A stretch of 64,000 nt of DNA from contig NC_030854.1 in the NCBI RefSeq assembly GCF_000208745.1, forward strand, positions 39,152,111-39,216,110, given 5' to 3'. Source of the DNA: Theobroma cacao. Its lineage: Eukaryota > Streptophyta > Magnoliopsida > Malvales > Malvaceae. The notes beneath the pieces are model-generated. The model saw nothing but the letters and a program-made list of their open reading frames with translations, made no database searches and was not told where the DNA came from. The stretch's first letter is position 1; every line of letters starts with the position of its first letter. Of this stretch, positions 49,401 through 62,209 are shown one piece after another. Position numbers and translations under genes: made by a program.

Positions 49401-52139
49401 TTTAATCAAACTGGGTTAAGCATGCTCCAATCCAATTAATGCTTCATACCAAGCTCTGCTCATATTGATTGAGAAGACTCAACTCATGAGAGTCCTCCAA
49501 TCAGAGTATTTAGACTGTTCACTTAGGGGCATGAAAAGCAATGATGTTAATGCGGGAAGAAAGTTGACTATCATTTCCACTACAAAGAAAAAAGCAAACA
49601 TGTAATTATTCAAAGATGGGGCACATAAGGAACGTTTCAACCAGACAAAGCATTTGATAATTGATGGGGTTAAAGGCCTTAAGGCTTTCGATAATTGATG
49701 GAGTTAAAGAGCTTTTAGTCTTCTCATAATTTTGCCTTCTAATTAAAGTCAATCACCCTCCACCTTTACAAAAATCAAACGCCACAACTCTCCCCTTTAC
49801 ACATGTTGCTAACAGCGTTTAGATAATTCTTCCAGGACATCCTTCAAAGTGGAAGCAACTGTAGTGTTTAACTGACGATTAATGATTGTTATTAAGATCT
49901 TAAGCTCCATGTATGGCGAGCAATGCTGTGACATAGACATTAATTTGTCAGTCATCATCACTCATTGCACTGACAAGACAAAAGACAAGTAAGTTTAGTT
50001 GTGATTTAACTAAAACTTATGAGATATCCATGTGCTTGTGTTTCCGGCTAATGTTAATGGGCCAATTAAAGCGTATGCATTAAGGTCAACTTGAATGGAT
50101 CGACCTTTTATCACTCAGCTGTCTGGGGAAAAAAATGTGGGATGTTTCCAACAACTTTATCTGATCATGGATCTAATGGCACTGTCCTCATGTAAATCAT
50201 GAAGATGCTGAAAGACAGCATTATCTCTGAAAAAATTGGGTTCTGCCCTATGGAAAGCGGCCGAGGTTGGAATCCAAAATGACTACATGAGAAATCTTTA
50301 CCTTGTTGTAAGGATGGAAAAGCTGGACTATGCTTTCATAATGTACCGAGTCAGATTGTAATTACAAGCAAAATGATAGGAACACTTTAAATAGAAAATG
50401 GAAACCTGCAATCCTACAATATTGACAGTTGAATTGGAATTGTCAGTGATCCATTTCTGACATCGAATGGAAGTTAAACTGAGCTTCTGATAGAGGGCCT
50501 TCAGGTTATAGTGTAGGCTAGACCAGACCTTCCTGAGTTACCTTGATGGACTTGACTATTGCTCCAAGAGTTACTTTGTACTTTTTCCTCTATTTTTCTT
50601 CCTGAAACACATAATAGTTGGTAATTATGCTAATATGGACTAAGCAATGAGGACGATTCCATTATTTAGCATAAACAGTTTCTCTTTCTTGTCAACTAGT
50701 TGTCTGTCCCTTGGTTAGCTTAGCAGGAGGATAACTTTAGAGATAATGAAAAGAGGCCTCTCTATTTTCAAGAGCATTTGAATTGTGTCCCCTCATTTTT
50801 CAAATGACATTTGATTATCATCCTGCGAATCTTCCTCATCATCAATTTAATTATGTCATAGATTTCCCATCAACTCCACACTTTACAGACGATTAGGCTT
50901 GTTAAGTATAGTTTGTTCTACCCAAGTGTGTTCATGTGTTGTCATTTGACAAATGTCTGACTTAACAATAATTGGTAAGGTGATGGGAGCTGTCAAGACC
51001 TGCCGCCGAATGATTTTCTTAGGTGAAGGCAAGGAAGTTGAGTTCTTTCTGTAATTCTATTCCACTCAAACAAGTTGGAACTATACTTCAAGAAGAATTC
51101 GGATCATTTTTTTTTTATTTTTATCTCGTTTGATTAATTACAAAGCTTTTACAGAAACCAAATACTGCATGTGCGATAAGTGTAAATTCCAATCACACAA
51201 GAAATCTGCTTCAAAGCCTAATTCATAAACCTCTGCAGGCTGGCATGAACTGCTATTGCCTATGTGCTTTCTGTCAAACTATGCTGTTTAAATGCAAGTC
51301 CCATTTAATTTAGCCTTTCTGTAAAAAAAAAAACTCTTGGGGAAAGGTGCTCCATCCTCCATGTAATAGCTTTTCCAGTAATATTCAGCCAAGAGCAAAG
51401 GAATCCCAGATCAACAGGTTGGTAAAAAGATCCAAAAACGATGCTTAAAACCTGATTTGGGAATATACATTCCCCAAGCGAAAGAAAAAAGATGTAACAT
51501 ATCGATATGTGGACGTGTTTCCGGAAGCTTTAAATCAAGGCAACAGAGGATCCTGTCCCCAGAGGAGAGCTCTCTGCGTAGACAAGGGCAACGAGGTACG
51601 AAGCATATGCAATCACGCCCCCTTCCAGCAATTAGTGAATTTTAACCGAACCTTCTAATCATTAAATTACAAGACAGAGATTCATTCCCCTGAATAGCGC
51701 TCCCTAAGTTGATCAAAGTAAACGAAACGATCATCAAAAGCAAGAGATGTTAACACATAAGCCTGAGTCGGCTGACTAAACAAAGGGAGAAACAGAAATG
51801 ACAGCAAAGTTGTCCCATCATTTACCAAGATATCTATGTTGGAGAAGAGAAGAAGAATGGCAAAAGACCAAGTTATACAGTGGTTGACTTCCCATGGAAC
51901 AGCTGATAAATATAAATATATATATATATATATATATTCTGCTATGATGATAAGATAAGTTTATGAGGGCATGATGAGGTATGGAGATTACAAGTATCTT
52001 TCCGTGACTTGTGTTTTTTAATATCAAATTGGGATGCCTGAATCAGGACATTGCTAAAGGTCAAGGAAACTTCATAATGTTAGAACACGGAGATAGGCCA
52101 TCGCAGAAGGTTAAAATGATTGTCATTATTCCAATTATT

Positions 52140-52178
<39 letters not shown>

Positions 52179-53280
52179 TTCTTCTGGTACCTGTTTCTAA
52201 ACTCCGGAACGTGCTTAAGGAGAGCAATTAAATATCAAGGGAAGGGGAGCTCTTCGCAAGTTTGGATGTTTGTAAACCATGCATACCTTGCGTAGCAATA
52301 TTAATACTTTACACAAAATCAACTAGCACTCTCATTTCTATAATGTTTGTCAACATTTCTTTTGTCACTTTTCCCTTGGCCAATTATTGTATTCTGTGTT
52401 CTTTATTAATTCAGTACTGAATAATGATACGGATCCATTTCTTTTGAGATTATGATACAACATACATATAAATTGATTAATTAGTTAATTAATTAAGATT
52501 GGTGCAAAGAGAATCATGTTCCATTGATTCATATTCTCGAGAGAGAGCTGACATTGAATAGTGCAATCAACATTGTCAAATTGTGTATATCTGTAATTTG
52601 TCCCTGTCCGGAGCTCTTCCGGAATACATGCTCACTCAGTCCAACAGAGGACAGCTGCATTATTGTGATTGGTGTATTTATATTACAAAGGTACACCAGT
52701 TTACTTCCTTTTGTCATTTATTTGGCTATTGCCCTGCATGGAGATGGAATCAGCATACCAAAATACAGAAAACAGGAGATGGACATTTCAGATTAATCAT
52801 TTGGGGGTTGGTAGAATTTGAATGCTTTTTCAAGGGAGAAGGAATATGCCCCCTGATTTTCAAAGTTGTTGAAAATACTCTTGTTTTAAATTTATGAAAC
52901 TTTCCAAACTCATCTTTCGTTTCGGAAATTACCCAAAAAGCCTAAAAGAAGAGAGGTTGAGCGTCATCTGAAAAGTACCTGTCACAGCAGCTAGTCAAGA
53001 AAAAGAAACAAGTAATGGAGAACAACAATATAAATCATATATTTATGCTTCATTAAAAAACAAGACTATAAAGGAATGTGTACAGCTTATGTTATCTCCA
53101 ACTTGATTGCAATTTACCATATCAGCAAATGTTAACTAATCATGGGTATTTCTTGTCTGCAAGAAATTTTCCCTTTCCTGATTCTTGTGGCTGATTTTGT
53201 ATTGGGAATCTAGCGGTAAATTTAGTTGAAATAGGTATTGCTTAAATGTCAATGCAAACCATAACAGCTCTTATACTCGT
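46500..53280. other. Intergenic region of about 6.8 kb
   Basis: No gene family was recognised. It contains AT microsatellites at 51916-51937 and 52142-52172 and an A run at 49257-49271. A frame of about 40 codons without a stop near 46736-46861 has no start and no resemblance to known proteins. Possible non-coding RNA cannot be judged. Confidence 0.5.
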
Positions 53281-53903
53281 TGCTAAGTTGCACTGTAATT
53301 CCATTTGTTCTCTCCATCACCCCGTAACTTTTTTCTACCGGGGCTGGTGAGCACAGTATTGTTGTATGCAAGTATGGTTTTGCCATCAAGTAAAACATCT
53401 GTCAAAAGCCCCACCATTTGCTGCCAAAAGTCTTTTAATTCCCAAACTCTGATGAGACATATGCAAGTCAAATTATTGGAGCCCCCACCCTATGCCCCTC
53501 TCCATCAGTTGTACACGCGCAGTTGCATCTGGACCGTCCATATGTAGAGGAGCCCGCCTTATATCTAGTCCCAGAAGCTGACATGGACCAACCAGTGCAT
53601 GAGACGTTGTTACAACTGGGCAAAATCAAATATAAATTCAAAACCATAATCTCCAATCACCTTCTTGAAGGTGACTTTTCTCTTGAGGGATCTCCTCCTA
53701 CTAATTTGATTCCCTAGCTAACAGGCTGCCAATTTTTTTTCCTAACTTCCTTATCGCCTCTCCATCTCTCTCTCCACATATAACACCTCCCTCCTGCCTA
53801 GGATCCATTCTAAAACTTGTTCTCTTCTTGCTGACAGTTTTTCAAAGGTCGCTCTGAGAAAACTTGATAAGTTTCCCAGCATTGCAGGTGAGTTGCACTC
53901 CAC
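53280..53903 (+). promoter_or_regulatory. MYB61 upstream region
   Basis: About 600 bp of less AT-rich DNA precedes the ATG. CCAACC within GACCAACCAG (near 53587) resembles a MYB AC-type site. A weak TATA-like ACATATAACA lies near 53776. No upstream coding frame is credible. Transcription start not resolved. Confidence 0.3.
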
Positions 53904-55472
53904 ATGGGGAGACACTCTTGCTGTTATAAGCAGAAGCTACGGAAAGGCCTGTGGTCTCCTGAGGAAGATGAGAAACTTCTGAATTATATTACTAAGCATG
54001 GGCATGGCTGCTGGAGTTCTGTCCCTAAACTGGCAGGTTTAGTATCCTTTTTCCAATATTAGTCCCTGTATTTAACTTTAAGCAGATTGCAAAACATAGC
54101 GAGTGAAGAAAATTAAACCCTCCTGTGTATTCTTCACGGATGTTTACAGGCTTGCAAAGATGTGGCAAAAGCTGCAGGCTGAGATGGATTAACTACTTGA
54201 GGCCTGATTTGAAAAGAGGAGCTTTCTCGCAGCAGGAAGAGAATTTGATAATTGAACTCCATGCAGTCCTTGGCAATAGGTATTGGTTATTTTCTTTATA
54301 GAGCTCTTAGCAAAGCTTTTTTATTTTTTTCGTTTTCCTGTTCTTGTTTTGTGCCTTGTGCTTACTAGATAATCGGTTTATTCTTTGATACTGTATATTT
54401 GTTCATCAGATGGTCTCAGATTGCAGCTCAGCTACCGGGGAGAACTGACAATGAGATAAAAAATTTATGGAATTCCTGCATTAAAAAGAAACTTAGGCGA
54501 ACAGGCATTGACCCTAACACGCACAAACCGCTCTCTGAGGTTGAGAATGATAACAAGGAGAAGCTCCCGACGAGCAACAAAGCCTCTGCGGGATCCAATG
54601 AACTGAACCTCGGTGAAGTGATGGATTCAAAATCACCTTCTACAGTCATGGAGAAATACCCCCTTGAGGTTTCCTCCCATTCCAAGATGAATAACAGTGG
54701 TAACTGCAGAAACAATAATGTTAATGTTACAAGTACTCCTCACACTCAGGAATTCTTACTAGATAGGTTTGCAACCACCCACGAGAGCAACACCACCACA
54801 AGTTGCAGGCCATCTGATTTGGTGAGCTATTTCCCTTTCCAGAAATTGGATTATGCCCCCAATATTGGGCTGTCGGTGAGTCAAAGTACTTCACTCTGCT
54901 TCAATTCAAGTTCCAGTTCCTCTGAAGTGATTTCAGAGTTCAACTCCAGTTTGAGACAAACTGTTCTGCCAACCATGTCAAGCTCAATTTTCCAAACGCC
55001 AATACGTGTAAAGCCTTCTGTTAGTCTTCCTTGCGACAATCCTTCTTGCGATGTCAATGGGGTCCAGAATTGGGAAGGCAGCAGCTACAGTAACAATGCG
55101 AGTAGCAGCAATGGAAGCAGTGGCAGTGTAGAATTGCAAAGCAACAGTATCTTGTTTGAGAGCAACCTCTTCTCATGGGGACTGGCGGACTGTGGAAAAT
55201 CTGGTGAAGGTGTCCCAATACGCTCACTAGAAGGTGATCCAGATGACATCAAATGGTCCGAATATCTGAATAGCCCATTTCTCCTAGGAACGCCAATGCT
55301 GAACCAATCCTCTCAAGCCATGTACAATGAGGTGAAACCGCAAGCACAACTCATAACGGACGGGTCAAGTAACACTTGGCCTCAGAATCAGCACCAACAA
55401 GCTTCACGGGTTTCAGATATGTATGCTAAGGATTTCCAGAGACTAGCTGTGGCCTTTGGACAAACCCTCTAG
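53904..55472 (+). CDS. MYB61: MYB61-type R2R3-MYB transcription factor
   Basis: Three exons, 53904-54036, 54150-54279 and 54410-55472, give 441 residues starting [21 protein letters not shown]2 (about 14-61) and R3 (about 67-112) each keep the regular tryptophans, with the usual replacement of the first R3 tryptophan ([12 protein letters not shown]). The intron positions are those typical of the R2R3 family. The C-terminal part matches MYB61 and its close relatives: [10 protein letters not shown], a [13 protein letters not shown] segment, [11 protein letters not shown] and the terminal [14 protein letters not shown]. In Arabidopsis MYB61 is a nuclear activator binding AC elements, affecting stomatal aperture, xylem and lignin, seed mucilage and carbon allocation. 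At 441 residues it is longer than the Arabidopsis protein, mostly from Ser/Asn-rich expansions. MYB50 or another close paralogue cannot be fully excluded. Confidence 0.9.
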
Positions 55473-55479
55473 CTTCTTT

Positions 55480-56831
55480 AATTTATAACATGTGCAGTCT
55501 AATTCAAGCAAAGAGAGAAATATGTGAAGTTTTTCAGCTGGCAATGGCTTGGGAGAAAGAGCCTTCTGGTTATAGGTGTGTGCTATAGAATTGTCTTGTT
55601 GTTTTGTAAATGTGCCTGATACAAAATTTCTTGTCCTAATGTTACAGAATACTGTCATCCTTGGTCACCAGGAAACACGTTAGAATTTCAGAATAAGGCC
55701 TGCTCCAACGGATTAATTTTGTTTTACTACTATTATTTCTTAAACTTCTTTGTCTCTAAGAGTGCAATTTATCTGTAAACAATCCAAGGATATAGATTTT
55801 TGGTTGAACCAACGTTGTCGCCTTTTTCTGTATAGAAAGCGAAGTCCAGAGAGATTGTGACTGTAGCCCTTGGATATCCATGTAAATCTTTCACTTTCCC
55901 AGGATCAATATTTACGACACTTTTTTTTTCATACTATACACCTCTAACCATATTGATTCTTTTTGGCAGCACGAATTAAGTTGAAATTCCATTTCTGTGC
56001 TTTTCTGAGGCAAAAGTTAGGGGACCATTTTTCTTGAATGGAGGTCCATCACTGTCTCCTATAGATGGAGATAGTTTTCACCTTTTTGACAGTCTTTTAA
56101 GGCAAGAAATTATACTAGGCTTCACCTCGTAAAAAAGCTAGTCAGTAACGCAGTATGGCCGATGGATCCATCTAACATGGCCGGAAAAAGCCCCACAGCT
56201 AGCTATAACAAGTAGCTATCCCCAACTAGTCAACGAGAAAGAAAACTAATAACAAGGACTTGGAATCTGATGAAGGCTATATATACATTCTCTGCTTCAC
56301 GAACTTTATCTCAAGGGCACGGTGAAGCTAGAAACTTCCAATTCCGTCTGTTGAAGCAAATGAGGATATTTCTGAGCAGAGTGAATTGCGAGGCGACAAA
56401 ATCCACACACGAATAACATGAGGGATACCGTGTTTGGTGTCCTTGGGCTTGGGGTGGGCCTAAACTCTTACTGCATCTGGGTGGAAGAGAAATATCAGAT
56501 AGGGGTCCCTCCAGTCGGCATCTAGGGAAGTTTTATTCTTACAGAGACAAAGATCAAGCTGAATCACTAACTAGTCTTATATTTCTTTGAATTAATTGGA
56601 ACTGGAGGGTTGTGTTGAAAGGTGACTTGGGGAGTAGGGGGTACCATTCGGGAAGAAATATGGTCCAGGATTTGATAACTTGAATATACAGCATAATCGA
56701 AAAGCCATAAATTAACACCAAGGCACAGAAGTCTGCTCTATAAATGGTGATGTTTATGAGCCTCAGCCACAGAATATAAAAAAGTACAGTCGCTTTCTGT
56801 AAAGAATATTTCCAGTCATTCATGGCAGGAA

Positions 56832-56869
<38 letters not shown>

Positions 56870-58080
56870 CCAATACATGAATTATAATTTAGAGAAACAA
56901 AAAAAAAATGTATTTGTTAATATATACATGCATACCTCAAACACATGTGATCTGAATTATTGGCCTTTGGTTGGGGCCCTACAATCATAAATGCAGGAAG
57001 AACACAAAAAAGTAATGCATTTCAAACGCATGAGGACACCGAGATGGTGAGGAGACGACGCTTTTGCAAATTCCTATCCCAATCAGGTTTCTGAAACTCT
57101 GTTGTTCTAACAAATTCAATAATTTCCGAATCTTTGCTTTGGGTTTCTTGTAAGATGGAAAAGGTTAACTTGCATTTCAATCAGAAGACGGGGACGGTAG
57201 AGCTTGATTTTCTTTCAGGATGATTGCAATCGACAACTATTCCTATCCCTATCCCTATCCCTTTGGATGAGGTTCCATGAATACAATTAAGTTGTGGGAT
57301 TAATGCATAAAAGGACTAGCCAGATGGCATAACATTCATTCATTTGTAGCTTTTGTGCAGCCAGCAGACGAGGAATCTTCTTCCATCCTATTTGAAGGAA
57401 ATTTGGAAATCTTGTCCCAGTCAACAGATATGTGAACAGCGACCAGTTGTTTCTAAATGCATAGTGCTATTGCCCTATTAGTATAATGATTTCACACATC
57501 ACAATATTATTTTATGGAAGGAACATGACATTATATGATTAATACAACTCTCTGTCTACTTGCAAAGAGATTTTCTGAAATTAAAAATGGCACAACAACT
57601 GGATTTCTTATTTTTAAATCCAAACTTTTGTAAGCCAAATTCATCGAGCTAAAAATGACTCAAACCCAACCCTTCATGGTTATAGGGGCTTTTCTACATG
57701 TTTTTGCATTGATAATAGAGAAGAAGCTCATTAAAAAAACCTTCCCTTGCTCAAAAATATGTCTGCTTGGAAAGTTACAGTTGCAAAGTTAAAACAATGA
57801 TCAGCACGCTGTCTACGGAAATATAGAATTCAATGGGGGAATATAACCGCTAACAAGGACATACATGCATCAAGCTTAACCTTGGGCAGAGGGGTGAAAA
57901 AAATTTGAGCAATGCAATTTTGCTTAGAAAACATTGCAGAAGATTTGCTGATTGCATTTGCATTTCTCAGCAACCTTCCTCTTTATTGTCTTGTATCCAC
58001 TTTCCATTGAATTGCGGATAGGAAGATACCTGCTACGTCTAACCTCACCATGTATATCAGCCAACTAATATTTATCATTG
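55480..58080. other. Intergenic region between MYB61 and pectin acetylesterase
   Basis: Holds an AT microsatellite at 56834-56862 and a short CCCTAT array near 57240-57265 (about four units; not the plant telomere repeat). The two flanking genes converge on this region. No gene is supported. Confidence 0.5.
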
Positions 58081-58082
58081 GC

Positions 58083-61000
58083 TCATCTAAAAACCAGATT
58101 GTGGCAAGTCTTGTCACAAGGGTATGGACAATCAATGGACCTCACGCCTGCTCTGTCAAAATACCAATCTCCAACAGCGATTGCAATTGGCTGGCACATT
58201 ATCATTTACAAAGTCATTATATATCTAACTAAAGAACAATAAACACAGTTGCCAAAATTAAGAAAAGGCCAGACAATATCTAATAAAACTGGACCAAACT
58301 AATAAATTTTAGTAATAAACTACTATTAAAACCACTATTCTCCCTAGTAGTAGAAGGAAGGTTAGGCTACAATTGGGTAAGGGAAGGACATTGAGAACTC
58401 CATGTATAGAATTGCAAGGAATGATATAGGCTTTTTTATGTATTCTTTGATGACCCCCCTTTTAATGTGATAACAGAATGAAATCTAATATACGAATTCG
58501 TATGACATAAGCTTCACAAAATCTGATATGAATTATTTATTGGACATACCTTGTTTCTAATTTCAGGAGAATCATCAGCAAACCATGTGTCTTGCCTCTC
58601 TGTTTGGCAGTGAGCAAAACATGAATTTATAAATAATCCATTCTGTCTAGACATTGAGAACCCTTTTATAGCATTAAGCATCTGTGTTCGGAAGCCTGGT
58701 TCAGAAGAAAAGAGATTCCCTTAAGGTGGCTAAATATGGTCTATCATGTGTTGAATTGCATGTAAAATTGAAAGCTTAATCAATTTCACATATATAAATC
58801 ACCTTGTAAAAACCTGATTTGAGATGCAGAACATTTTGCATGGTTCAATCTGCAATCATGCCAATAACCATGTGGATCTGCCGATGGTGGAGCTATACTG
58901 GATTGTATCTGATTTCAAGAAAGGAAAACCAATTTATTCATCTAGTTTATTAATCAACTTCGTAGAGTTCTCTAATATAGCATAGCAGTATGTATTATCA
59001 TGTCCTCCTTTATAAATTGATAATGCTATTCTCGAGACAGATTATTACCTGCCATGAATCATAAGCTGCATTAAGAATAAACAGTGGAGTTTGGATGTGG
59101 CTGATTAGATTTTGAGGAAAGAAACACTGTAAAGAAGGGAGTTTCAGGCAAGTGAGTACTGAGTAGAGCAAGAAAATATGTGTCGATATCACGTGATGTT
59201 TCTTCTTAATCACTCGAATTAGATATGAGCCAGAAAGAAATAAGAAAGGAGATAATACCGAAGTTGGATCAAGGTGGTTGGTGCATATACGAGGAAGGTT
59301 ATGTTGCACACCCTGTGATATCAACAAGAAACTTGCACAATAAATAATCAAAGTTTAGTGAAGCCATAAAAATTTTAAGGTTTTCCTTCCTTTCTTTAAT
59401 TATTTATATTTTGTTTTGCATCTGTCTGCATGTGCTCTTCATCATATCTGCTTAAGATCTTTTGCGAATCCAAATCCTTGGCATCAATAGAAAGAAGATA
59501 GAAAAAGGCATATATAAATAAACCCACATCTATGTAAATACAAATATTAATACAGAACCTGCAACCCGACCACGCCACTGTATAAACTTCTAAGCGTGTG
59601 ACCACCAGACACATCAATCCTACAGTCCAGAGAGGATATAAAGAAAATATATTAAGAAATAAGGAACAATCTATGTCTTACTGTTACTTAAAACAAAACC
59701 CACGAAGGATATTGATACTTACGCATCAAGGAATAGACCAGCATCACTAAGGCACTTAACTTTAGTAGTTCTTGGAAACAAGTTCCTGAACTCATCACAG
59801 TGTAAAATTGCTGCCAAACCCCCAGCAGAACAGCCGGAAAGAAGAGCCTGAAATATAATAGTTTTTTGTTACAAAAAATAAATATGAAAGGGTGGCAAGG
59901 CATAGCCTAATAGTGGCCATACTTTACCTCGAAATTGGAGATCCCAAGTTCAAATCCCCCTTTCTTCCAACTATAAAATATATAAATGACCACGTAGAGG
60001 GGAACTTCTTTTTTTTTTTTTAAAAAAGGTCATAATCAAGATATATACGAACCTGCTTTGCATAGCGCATTCCTTTTGACATTAAATCTTCCATTGCAGC
60101 TAACCATATACGTTGTCCTCTAAATTGCAGCTGTGCAGCCTAAACACAGAATAGCCTAATTTTTAACATATGCTACACATAAAGAAGAATAAATTTGGAG
60201 ATAACCTCTCAAGACTAGATGCTTGTTTAAACATCTAAGATAAATAAAGAGTCAATTATTTCAATCACTTGGAAACAATAGCTTAATCCAACGCTGAAGC
60301 AATTCATATTCTTCCATGAGTTACTACTTTTTTTTGTAAAAAATCTTGTAGTATTTGTTTCTACAACCAGCTCTATGTTGGAAAAGTGTGCACGGAAAGT
60401 TAAAAAATGGATGGAAACAGCTTCTTCTGAGTAATGTAAAATGGCTTTCCAAGGTCATGATTTGGTGGTCAATGGTTACTTAAGGTCCCAGTTTTCTTTT
60501 GTACTGCTTCATCTCATTAAAAACCAAAAAGAAATCAAAGATGACATTCTATGGGTGAAAGCAAATGCAAGAAATTGGTTTCTACCTTATTTTCGCTGTC
60601 CCCGGTAAAAGAGGCACCATCACAATAACGAAGCTTTACTCTGTTCCAATTGAAAAAGTCTGCAATTTAATATGAAATAAAATAAGATGATAAAAATGGT
60701 AGTTTTTATAAAGTCTGCTTGGTATGGAATATTTATTTTAAAATAAAGCTTAAGAGGAAACCAGGATTTTCTTCAGCTTTTTCACTCAATATTCCAGTGA
60801 ATGGTATCTGCTTTTCCATGTAAGTGGATGATCCACGTCGGGTTTTTTTGCGGTAGACACAAGTTCTAATGTTATTGCACCATCCTCCTCCCTGAGACAA
60901 GATAAATGTCTAAGTTACCCATCCATCCAAACTTTTATCTAAAAGGGTCAATTGGACTTAAATAGTCAGACGCAACAGAAAAAAAGGCATAAACAACAAT

Positions 61001-62206
61001 GCAAAAGAGGAACATTTTAGAGAAACATACAACTTTTACAGAATTCATCTGTCACTTATAGCTCAAAGACCTTGGATTTCGAATAACATCCTAGAATATA
61101 TCAGTTGGACAATGCGAACAAGTAATAGCCACAATGTTGCAATGATTTCTATACTTAATTTCAAGCTAAATCATTTCTATAGTCTCTCACAGACCTCCAA
61201 CTGAATGAGCCAGCTATTTGCTCCTGATCCATATCCACGATGCCAATGATAACCTGGCAAGGTTCCATCCAGGCAGACTGTAGGATTGACAGACAGAAGC
61301 AAGTAAATTAGGACAAAATGCCAAGACAAATTTCAGCAGGATGAATTTCACTGATTCTCGGTAAAAGATGTATAAAGTAAATTTGAAACAAAGAGTATGT
61401 CAGGCCGAAGAAGATGAGGGCAGCAGATGAAATCATCAAGCAAGAAAGACCACAACAAAAGATAATGGGAAAACGTAGAATGACAAAAGATAATTTAATC
61501 ATAGCTATCATTAGAATCAACCTTGTTAAGTGCATTTTGTGGCCAATAAAACATAAATTTGGTAAGAAATTGAAAAAAATATATATTATCTCACTCAGAC
61601 CGCTGAAATTATTGCGCAAAAGGAGGCCTGGAGGGAAGGTAGTCAAACGGAAAATAATAATCAATCCTTTCTTACTATTAATAACTCCATTACTATTCCT
61701 TTTTTCTAAGACTATTATTTTACATTTTGGTAAAGTACAATAGAAGTTACAACAAATAAACCGGCAAAAATAATTTGATGAAGGGAACGAGGCAGAAGCA
61801 AACTTCAATTAAAAGACTGACTGAAAAGAAGCAATTTCAAAGCTGATACAATAACGGCATGATAATACTTATTAGTGTCATTCTCATAAAACCCAGTTTT
61901 TTTTTTTTTTTGAAAAAAATATATTTAAATCCAGCAATCTGAAGAAATATATAAAGAAATAAGAAAGAAATCATGAGCAGAAACAACAGTAGAAAGCAAT
62001 GAGAAAAATAGAAATGTACCAGCTCCTTGAGCGCCGGCACTTGGAATAAGAGTGAGTCCAACCATGAGAGGATTGTAGTTGAGTTTGGAGACTCCATATT
62101 CGTAAGCCTCAATAAAAGACAGCTCTGTTTCATTAAAATCTAAGAACCCAGTAACCACTTTGCAAAAAACAAATGCCGCAAAAACCCCAACACAAAAAAG
62201 CTTCAT
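58083..62206 (-). CDS. Pectin acetylesterase (carbohydrate esterase family 13)
   Basis: Twelve exons on the minus strand join in frame to 412 residues: 62020-62206, 61195-61277, 60762-60891, 60586-60659, 60053-60139, 59723-59847, 59559-59619, 59259-59312, 59049-59126, 58803-58908, 58550-58695 and 58083-58190. A signal peptide of about 19 residues ([20 protein letters not shown]) sends the protein to the cell wall, where the family removes acetyl groups from pectin. Catalytic residues are present: Ser194 in GCSAGG, Asp290 in NAAYDSWQ and His357 in CFAHCQT. Other family marks are [25 protein letters not shown] and the cysteine-rich end [15 protein letters not shown]. Length and exon number fit plant PAE genes. 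The upstream frame opens earlier but without an ATG, so the start at 62206 is preferred. Confidence 0.95.
59890..59985 (+). mobile_element. Possible tRNA-derived SINE fragment in PAE intron
   Basis: CATAGCCTAATAGTGGCCAT resembles an A box, and AAGTTCAAATCCCCC, 40 bp further on, a B box. The spacing and AT-rich end fit a tRNA-derived SINE. It lies in the intron between exons 60053-60139 and 59723-59847, antisense to the gene. The 5' part differs from the 10158-type family and no clean target duplication was found. Confidence 0.35.
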
Positions 62207-62209
62207 CTT

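Noticed and set aside
57240..57265. CCCTAT tandem repeat considered as interstitial telomere sequence
   Set aside because: Plant telomere repeats are CCCTAAA; the unit here differs and only about four copies are present.
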